Origin: Arthrobacter oryzae
Lineage (GTDB): Bacteria > Actinomycetota > Actinomycetes > Actinomycetales > Micrococcaceae
Reading direction: 5' to 3'
Assembly: GCF_030718995.1 (NCBI RefSeq)
Contig: NZ_CP132204.1
Span: forward strand, 124,001 to 188,000
DNA: 64,000 nucleotides
This document shows, one piece after another, positions 58,590-64,000 of this stretch. The translations under genes and the position numbers were made by a program. A model generated the notes under the pieces. That model saw nothing but the letters and a program-made list of their open reading frames with translations. It was not told the DNA's origin and searched no databases. Positions within the stretch are counted from its first letter, which is position 1, and every line of letters starts with the position of its first letter.

Positions 58590-59477
58590 CTAGCGCTGGG
58601 TGTCGCCCTCGGCGGGCTCGTGCTCAGGACCGTTCTCCTGTTTGGGCTGGTCGGTCACGCGGACGCCGTACTGGGGCCGGCCGTCGGGGAGGTCCGGGTA
58701 GCGCACGGCGGGAGTCGGCGCGGCACGGTGCTGGGCCTGCTCCTCGGAAGGCGCCTGGGGTCCGTGAGCCTCCGGGCCGGCGGCAGCATGCGCGCCGGTG
58801 GCGGGCTGGTTCCCTGCCTCGGGCGTCCTTTGGCCGTAGGGGTCGTTCCAGCCGGCGGGCCGCTGGGGTCCGGTTCCCTGTTGCGGAGCGTGCTGTTGCC
58901 CGGACTGCTGGTAGGGCTGGTGCTGATAGCCGCCCTGGCCGTACGTTGCGGCGCCCGCTGTCGCGTCAGACGTGGTCATGGGCAGCTGCTGGAGCATGCG
59001 CCGGGCCTCATGGGATGCTTCAAAGGCCACCACGACGTCGTAGTTGGTGGCCACCACCTGGCTCGTTGAGGTGAAGTCGCGCTTCCCGCGCTGCATTGCA
59101 TACGTGACGATGCCGAACAGCATGAAGAATGCCGCACCCATGAGTACCGAGGTCACAATCGAGAAGTAGCCTCCGGTCGGCGAGAAGAAGGACAGCATGA
59201 CGCCGACAAACAGGCCGAACCACATTCCGCTCAGTGCGCCGGACAAGGCGACGCGGGGGTAGCTCAGCCTCCCGGTGACCCGTTCCACCATCTTCAGGTC
59301 GTTGCCCACGATGGACACCAACTGGACTGGGAACTGCTGGTCGGCGAGGTAGTCCACCGCCTTCTGGGCGTCCAGGTAGGAGCTGTAGGAGCCGACGGTG
59401 TCCCCGGCCGGAACCGTGCGCAATTCATCCGGCCCGTTCGGGACACCGGCCTTGGGAGCACCAAAAATGTTTGACAT
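58590..59477 (-). CDS. general stress protein-like membrane protein with Gln/Pro-rich tail
   Basis: A protein of 295 residues. The N-terminal ~80 residues resemble the general stress protein 17M-like domain (VGSYSSYLDAQKAVDYLADQQFPV). Two transmembrane helices follow (ALSGALSGMWFGLFVGVMLSF and IVTSVLMGAAFFMLFGIVTYAM). The last ~120 residues are disordered and Gln/Pro/Gly-rich. Function unknown. The gene diverges from the MgtE-N/CBS gene. ATG 59477 was chosen because the family begins with this block. Confidence 0.8.
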   Translation of the reverse strand: MSNIFGAPKAGVPNGPDELRTVPAGDTVGSYSSYLDAQKAVDYLADQQFPVQLVSIVGNDLKMVERVTGRLSYPRVALSGALSGMWFGLFVGVMLSFFSPTGGYFSIVTSVLMGAAFFMLFGIVTYAMQRGKRDFTSTSQVVATNYDVVVAFEASHEARRMLQQLPMTTSDATAGAATYGQGGYQHQPYQQSGQQHAPQQGTGPQRPAGWNDPYGQRTPEAGNQPATGAHAAAGPEAHGPQAPSEEQAQHRAAPTPAVRYPDLPDGRPQYGVRVTDQPKQENGPEHEPAEGDTQR

Positions 59478-59541
59478 ACATCCATTCTTGCCCATCCGGC
59501 TGGGTGCACGCTGAAATTCAGCTAAAAGAGAGCAGACTCGG

Positions 59542-59547
59542 TAGCCT
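59542..59547 (+). promoter_or_regulatory. -10-like hexamer of a leaderless promoter (MgtE-N/CBS gene)
   Basis: TAGCCT stands 6 bases before GTG 59554, and no ribosome binding site precedes the codon. Confidence 0.45.
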
Positions 59548-59553
59548 GTACAG

Positions 59554-60837
59554 GTGAGCACAAATCTTTCGCGGGTGTTTGTTGCGCGCCTTCTCGGACT
59601 GGACGTCTTCGACCCCCTGGGCGATCGGCTGGGCAGACTGCGCGATGTTGTCGTGCTCTCCCGCGGCACCAGGGGCGCACCCCACGTGGTGGGCATCGTG
59701 GTGGAAGTGCCCGGCAAGAAGCGGGTTTTTGTCCCGATGACACGGATTACTTCGATCGACCAGACCCAGATCATCTGCACCGGGCTGGTGAACCTGCGCC
59801 GCTTCGAACAGCGCGGCGCCGAAACCCTGGTGGTGGCCGAAATGTTCGACCGCCGGGTGACCCTGGCGGACGGCAGCGGCGACGCCACCATCGAGGACAT
59901 CGCGATGGACCGGCACCGTTCCGGCGACTGGTTCGTCAGCAAGCTCTTCGTGCGCCGCGGCCACTCCCTCTCGCCGCTGAGCCGGCTCCGCCGCAACGAA
60001 ACCATGATCATCGACTGGGCCGACGCCCAGCAGGGCGCCCGCACGGAGCCCCAGGCCGCCACCCAGTTCGTGGCAACGCACGAGGACCTGAAGCCGGCCG
60101 ACTTCGCCGAAGCGCTTCAGGAAATGAGCGACAAGCGCCGCTTCGAGGTGGCCAGCGAGCTGCAGGATGAACGGCTCGCGGACGTCCTGCAGGAGATGCC
60201 CGAGGGCGACCAGGTGGAAATCCTCTCCGCCCTCGACGTCAACCGCGCGGCCGACGTCCTTGAGGAGATGGATCCGGACGACGCCGCCGACCTCCTCGCC
60301 GAACTTCCCTCGGCCCAGGCGGAGGAGCTCCTCCAGCTGATGGAACCCGAAGGTGCCGAGGACGTCCGCCGCCTCCTGGAATATGACGAAGACACTGCCG
60401 GCGGCCTGATGACGCCTGTTCCCGTCATCCTCCCTCCGGAGGCCACGGTGGCTGAGGCCCTGGCCCACGTCCGGCGCGAAGAGCTCTCGCCGGCGCTGGC
60501 GTCGTCGATCTTCATCGCCCGTCCGCCGCTGGAAACGCCCACCGGACGATTCCTTGGCGTGGTCCACATCCAGCAGCTCCTTCGCTACCCTCCGCCGGAG
60601 CCGCTCGGAAACCTCGTGGACAAGAACCTCGAACCCGTGTCTGACCAGGCGCACATCAGTGAAGTGGCCCGCACGCTGGCCACCTACAACCTGAACTCGC
60701 TCCCCGTCGTCAACAGCGACGGTCGGCTTGTGGGGGCGGTGACTGTTGACGATGTGCTGGACCATCTGCTGCCGGATGACTGGCGCGCCCACGATGATGA
60801 CGCCCCGATAAGGAAACTTGGAGGCCGCATTGGCTGA
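59554..60837 (+). CDS. soluble MgtE-N/CBS domain protein with PRC-barrel
   Basis: A protein of 427 residues. Order: PRC-barrel-like domain (RVFVARLLGLDVFDPLGDRLGRL, about 5-140), MgtE N-terminal helical superhelix (HEDLKPADFAEALQEM to DAADLLAELP, about 170-280) and a CBS pair (TAGGLMTPVPVILPPEATV to VTVDDVLDHLLPDD). The MgtE channel domain is absent, so it cannot carry magnesium itself. It is probably a Mg2+ or nucleotide sensor. The same architecture is known in mycobacteria (Rv1232c). It overlaps the DUF1003 gene. Confidence 0.9.
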   Translation: MSTNLSRVFVARLLGLDVFDPLGDRLGRLRDVVVLSRGTRGAPHVVGIVVEVPGKKRVFVPMTRITSIDQTQIICTGLVNLRRFEQRGAETLVVAEMFDRRVTLADGSGDATIEDIAMDRHRSGDWFVSKLFVRRGHSLSPLSRLRRNETMIIDWADAQQGARTEPQAATQFVATHEDLKPADFAEALQEMSDKRRFEVASELQDERLADVLQEMPEGDQVEILSALDVNRAADVLEEMDPDDAADLLAELPSAQAEELLQLMEPEGAEDVRRLLEYDEDTAGGLMTPVPVILPPEATVAEALAHVRREELSPALASSIFIARPPLETPTGRFLGVVHIQQLLRYPPPEPLGNLVDKNLEPVSDQAHISEVARTLATYNLNSLPVVNSDGRLVGAVTVDDVLDHLLPDDWRAHDDDAPIRKLGGRIG

Positions 60838-61534
60838 TCTCAGCTCACCGAGGAACTCCGGAAGCCGTCCGGGAGCCAAGATCACGGCCGGCCTGGACAC
60901 ACCCCTGAGCGGCCGCCAGCGGATCTTGCCCAAGTTCTCCCCCAACCCGGACGCTTTCGGCCACGCCACGGAAGGCTTCGCCCGATTCATGGGCACGCCG
61001 CAGTTCCTGGTCTACATGACGGTGTTCGTCGTGGTCTGGCTCGCCTGGAACACGTGGGCGCCGCTGGACTGGCAGTTCGATTCACGCGCCCTCGGCTTCA
61101 CCTTGCTGACGCTGATGCTGTCCCTGCAGGCCTCCTACGCTGCGCCGCTGCTGCTGCTCGCCCAGAACCGGCAGGATGACCGTGACCGCGTATCGCTGCA
61201 GCAGGACCGCCAGCGCGCAGAACGGAATCTCTCCGACACCGAGTACCTCACCCGGGAACTGGCGTCGCTGCGCATCGCACTTCGCGAAGTGGCCACCCGT
61301 GACTACGTCCGCGCCGAACTTCGCAGCCTCCTGGAGGACATGCTGGAGGCGCAGGAAGAACTCCGCACCCATGATTCGACCGGCGAGGGCACGCACGAGT
61401 CCCCCAAGGACAAAGTCAAAGAGCGGTTGAAGGAACGGCGCGACAAGCAGCGCAACCCCCGGACCCAGCAGATCCCCAAGGTCAAGCCCGAACACCGCGA
61501 TTTCCCTGCGCACCTCAACACCCCCGAAAGCTGA
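60830..61534 (+). CDS. DUF1003 family membrane protein
   Basis: A protein of 234 residues. The DUF1003 core is visible: FARFMGTPQFLVYMTVFVVVWLAWN and FTLLTLMLSLQASYAAPLLLLAQNRQDDRDR (two membrane helices), then a helical and basic tail. TTG 60830 is chosen because GGAGG lies 5 bases upstream and the frame overlaps the MgtE-N/CBS stop (60835-60837). Coupling to that protein suggests the two work together, perhaps as a Mg2+-linked membrane sensor. This is inferred. Confidence 0.86.
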   Translation: MADLSSPRNSGSRPGAKITAGLDTPLSGRQRILPKFSPNPDAFGHATEGFARFMGTPQFLVYMTVFVVVWLAWNTWAPLDWQFDSRALGFTLLTLMLSLQASYAAPLLLLAQNRQDDRDRVSLQQDRQRAERNLSDTEYLTRELASLRIALREVATRDYVRAELRSLLEDMLEAQEELRTHDSTGEGTHESPKDKVKERLKERRDKQRNPRTQQIPKVKPEHRDFPAHLNTPES

Positions 61535-61545
61535 GCACTGACCGC

Positions 61546-62673
61546 ATGAGCACCCCCCTGGACCAGGCAGTGGACGCTGCGCTGGCCACTGTTATCGACC
61601 CCGAACTGCGGCGGCCCATCACCGACCTCGGCATGGTGGAATCGGTGGATATTGCCGACGACGGCCGGGTCCGGCTCGTGGTGCTGCTGACCATCGCGGG
61701 GTGCCCGCTGCGTGGCACCATCACAGCTGATTCCGAGGCCGCGCTGTCCGCGGTCCCCGGAGTGACCTCCGTCGACGTCGAACTCAAGGTCATGACGCAG
61801 GAGCAGCGGGACGCCCTCAAGGAGAAGCTCCGCGGGCCCGGCGGCCAGCGCGGGATCCCGTTCAACCAGCCCGGTTCGCTCACGAAGGTCTTTGCCGTGG
61901 CCAGCGGCAAAGGCGGAGTGGGCAAGTCCTCCGTCACAGTGAACCTCGCCTGTGCCATGGCGGCCCAGGGCCTGCGCGTCGGCATCATTGACGCCGACGT
62001 ATACGGGTTCTCGGTACCGGCCCTGATGGGCATCGGCCAGGCCCCCACCCGCGTGGACGACATGATCCTGCCGCCCGTCGCGTACGGCGTGAAGGTCATT
62101 TCCATCGGCATGTTCGTCAAGGGCAACCAGCCGGTGGCATGGCGGGGGCCGATGCTCCACCGGGCCCTCGAGCAGTTCCTCACCGACGTCTATTTCGGCG
62201 ACCTGGACGCCCTGTTCCTTGACCTGCCCCCGGGCACCGGGGACATCGCCATCTCCGTGGCGCAGCTGCTTCCGAGGGCCGAGATCCTGGTGGTGACCAC
62301 CCCGCAGGCCGCTGCCGCCGACGTCGCGGAACGGGCCGGGGCCATCGCCACCCAGACGGGTCAGTCGGTGGCCGGGGTCGTGGAAAACATGTCGTTCCTT
62401 GAAATGCCCGACGGCGGCAGGATGGAACTCTTCGGCAGCGGCGGCGGTGCTGTCCTCGCCGAACGGCTCACCGCAACAGTGGGGGCCGACGTGCCGCTTC
62501 TGGGTCAGATACCCCTGGACATCCTGCTGCGCGAGGGCGGCGATACCGGCGAACCGATCGTGCTCGGCCGCCCCGATACCCCGGCGGCCAAGGCGCTCAC
62601 AGGGATTGCCGGCAAGCTCGCCGCCAGGCCGCGGGGCCTGACGGGCATGAAGCTGGGCCTCCAGCCGCGATGA
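61546..62673 (+). CDS. mrp: Mrp/NBP35 family P-loop ATPase (iron-sulfur carrier type)
   Basis: A protein of 375 residues. An N-terminal DUF59/MIP18 domain (VIDPELRRPITDLGMV, TIAGCPLRGTI) precedes a deviant Walker A, ASGKGGVGKSS, and IIDADVYG. In the last third, ENMSFLEMPDGGRMELFGSGGG stands where ApbC-type carriers have a CxxC motif, so the usual cluster-ligating Cys pair is missing. It may still act in iron-sulfur assembly, or in another ATPase role. It lies 11 bp after the DUF1003 gene. Confidence 0.92.
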   Translation: MSTPLDQAVDAALATVIDPELRRPITDLGMVESVDIADDGRVRLVVLLTIAGCPLRGTITADSEAALSAVPGVTSVDVELKVMTQEQRDALKEKLRGPGGQRGIPFNQPGSLTKVFAVASGKGGVGKSSVTVNLACAMAAQGLRVGIIDADVYGFSVPALMGIGQAPTRVDDMILPPVAYGVKVISIGMFVKGNQPVAWRGPMLHRALEQFLTDVYFGDLDALFLDLPPGTGDIAISVAQLLPRAEILVVTTPQAAAADVAERAGAIATQTGQSVAGVVENMSFLEMPDGGRMELFGSGGGAVLAERLTATVGADVPLLGQIPLDILLREGGDTGEPIVLGRPDTPAAKALTGIAGKLAARPRGLTGMKLGLQPR

Positions 62674-62707
62674 CTAGGCCCGGTGATTGTGCCGGCGAAA
62701 TCCCGGC

Positions 62708-63109
62708 TTAGGTGGCCTCGGAGTCGAAGGGGGCCCGCTCGCCCTCGGCCAGCCGTTCGATGACGCGTGGCGGACGTTCCTCCGCGTAGGATGCGGCGGA
62801 GGCTGAGGCAACAGCCGCGACCGCAGCGGGCGCCCCGGCGCTGACCGGCTTGATGTCGTCGTCCAGCAGGGCTTCCTTGATGATCCGGCGCGGATCGTAC
62901 TGGCGCGGATCGTATTTCTTCCAGTCGACATCGTCGATGTCGATGCCGACTTCGTCCTTGATCTGCTCCCGGGCGCCGGACGCCATCCGGCGGACTTCCT
63001 TGACCAGGTTCGCCAGTTTCTGGGTGTATTCGGGCAGCCGGCTGGGGCCGATCACCAGGACGCCGATGATCAGCAGAAGAAGAAACTCCGGGCCATTGAT
63101 TCCAAACAC
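62708..63109 (-). CDS. tatB: Sec-independent protein translocase subunit TatB
   Basis: A protein of 133 residues. An N-terminal hydrophobic helix (MFGINGPEFLLLLIIGVLVIGPSRLPEY) is followed by the amphipathic TatA/B helix LVKEVRRMASGAREQIKDEVG, then an Ala/Asp-rich tail. The longer hydrophilic part and its place next to an anti-sigma-factor-like gene favour TatB over TatA. GTG 63109 follows TAATCT (minus strand, 63117-63122) by 7 bases, a leaderless arrangement. It converges on mrp. Confidence 0.9.
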   Translation of the reverse strand: MFGINGPEFLLLLIIGVLVIGPSRLPEYTQKLANLVKEVRRMASGAREQIKDEVGIDIDDVDWKKYDPRQYDPRRIIKEALLDDDIKPVSAGAPAAVAAVASASAASYAEERPPRVIERLAEGERAPFDSEAT

Positions 63110-63190
63110 CCTAGGAAGATTACCCTCTCCGGCGCGCTGGTGACGATTCCGCCAGCGAGCGCGCTGAACCGGCCTTGCCGGACTGATAGG

Positions 63191-64000
63191 TCATGGCGTA
63201 AAAAGCTCCACGATGCGCCCCAGGCCGCGCTGCAGCCTCGCTGCCAGCGGTTCCGGACCGGTTGCCGCACTGCCGCCCGTTGCGGGGGATTCGACGCCGG
63301 CCAGCGGCGTGCCGGAGCCCGCACGAACCAGTTCCGCCACGCCGTCGTCCGCAAAATCCGCGGGCAGGTCCGAAACGTACGTGAACGTCACGCCGGGGGC
63401 GGTGTAGATGGCCCGCCACGGCGCGGACGCGTTGATCCACAGCGCTCCGGCCCCGCCTGCGGGAGTGCCGGGACCGCCCGGGGCTTGCACGAACCCGTCA
63501 TCGGCAGCGGAGCGGCCGGTCAGGATATTCGTGGGCGATGACGCCGGCACGGCCAGTGGCGCAGCACTGGCAGCGACAGGCTGCGAATGTTGCTCCAGCA
63601 CGGTGGCGAAGTGTTTACCGTCAGTGAGCCTCAGCTCCAGGACCGGCTGCCCCGCAATGGCTTCCCGGCGCGCCCAGAGCACGTGGAACCCCATGTCCCG
63701 AAGCTCAGGGCATGACCACCCCCGTGCGCGAAGACCATCGAGGTCCGCGGCCGTCAGCGTGGCGGCGGCTCCCAGGGACGCGTCGCCAGCCGACGCCTGC
63801 AGCCCAAAGGACGCTTCCTGCTGCTGCATAGACCGGGACGAGGAGGCCCCTGCGACGGGCGTGGGGTCGCCGGCAACGAAGTAGGCGGCTGCGGACACCA
63901 TTCCCGCCGCTGCCACGGCTCCGCCCGCCACAAGGCCCAGAGCCCGCAGCGCCGGGGACCCGGCAGAAGTGTTCCGGGGTGCAGGGTTTACAGCCGGCGT
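63191..64000 (-). CDS. probable anti-sigma factor-like membrane protein, N-terminal part missing
   Basis: The frame enters from the right edge, so only the last ~270 residues are seen. A transmembrane helix (GLVAGGAVAAAGMVSAAAYFV) is followed by an extracytoplasmic domain with no recognised enzymatic motif (GFHVLWARREAIAGQPVLELRL, FTYVSDLPADFADDG). The membrane topology and the tatB-mrp neighbourhood match the sigE-rseA-htrA-tatB order of mycobacteria. A zinc-finger HC2 domain, the decisive mark of RseA, would lie beyond the edge, so this is inference. Confidence 0.65.
   Translation of the reverse strand, partial: TPAVNPAPRNTSAGSPALRALGLVAGGAVAAAGMVSAAAYFVAGDPTPVAGASSSRSMQQQEASFGLQASAGDASLGAAATLTAADLDGLRARGWSCPELRDMGFHVLWARREAIAGQPVLELRLTDGKHFATVLEQHSQPVAASAAPLAVPASSPTNILTGRSAADDGFVQAPGGPGTPAGGAGALWINASAPWRAIYTAPGVTFTYVSDLPADFADDGVAELVRAGSGTPLAGVESPATGGSAATGPEPLAARLQRGLGRIVELFTP

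Overview
This window looks like a chromosomal segment from a high-GC actinobacterium of the Micrococcaceae, most likely Arthrobacter or Pseudarthrobacter. The grounds are the GC-rich third codon positions, frequent GTG and TTG starts, many promoter-proximal genes without a leader, actinobacterium-specific families (UPF0182, PDZ-Lon, DUF2342, UvrD2, AdnAB-type helicase-nucleases, DUF3107) and a coproporphyrin-type heme pathway. Almost everything is housekeeping. I see no insertion sequence, prophage, integrase or CRISPR array.

Layout. 1-8.1 kb: a membrane-anchored trypsin-like protease cut by the left edge, a TPM-domain coiled-coil protein with a PspA homologue, a secreted SGNH hydrolase, a photolyase and an orphan cytochrome b-type membrane protein. 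8.4-8.8 kb: two identical initiator tRNA genes. 9-28.7 kb: UPF0182, a PDZ-Lon protease, a DUF2342 protein, a YgjP-like peptidase with UvrD2 and NudC, a phosphotransferase, AdnB-AdnA-ATL in overlapping frames, and a DEDDh exonuclease. This is a DNA repair and maintenance island. 29-31.8 kb: the methionine ABC importer metNI-metQ. 31.9-44.5 kb: a complete set of heme genes running by the coproporphyrin route (hemA, hemL, hemB, hemC, hemD, hemE, cgoX, cpfC, hemQ), interrupted by an LLM flavin oxidoreductase gene and a proline-rich secreted protein gene. 44.6-47.6 kb: a MoeZ-type adenylyltransferase/rhodanese, a TetR regulator, a DUF3107 protein, a small membrane protein and a pterin dehydratase. 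47.6-50.8 kb: thiO-thiS-thiG behind a TPP riboswitch, with thiE divergent. 50.8-56 kb: a ferritin-like protein, an RNB exoribonuclease, the DEAD-box helicase RhlE and an orphan DNA methyltransferase. 56-64 kb: a PHP phosphoesterase, aminopeptidase P, a stress-type membrane protein, an MgtE-N/CBS protein, a DUF1003 protein, Mrp, TatB and a protein resembling the C-terminal part of an anti-sigma factor, cut by the right edge.

How the genes fit together. From memory, the order UPF0182 to rhlE matches the Mycobacterium tuberculosis Rv3193c-Rv3211 neighbourhood, and MgtE/DUF1003/Mrp/TatB/anti-sigma matches Rv1222-Rv1232c. The met, hem and thi blocks therefore look inserted into an older actinobacterial backbone. 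The thi cluster lacks thiF, and the nearby MoeZ-like protein is the obvious candidate to activate ThiS. The most interesting signals are regulatory: a perfect 10-bp inverted repeat before hemQ, two related TTAC-N6-GTAA palindromes (one before the TetR gene, one before the photolyase gene), a -10-like hexamer 6-7 nt before the start codon of at least twelve genes, and a 41-bp divergent promoter region at 51.5 kb.
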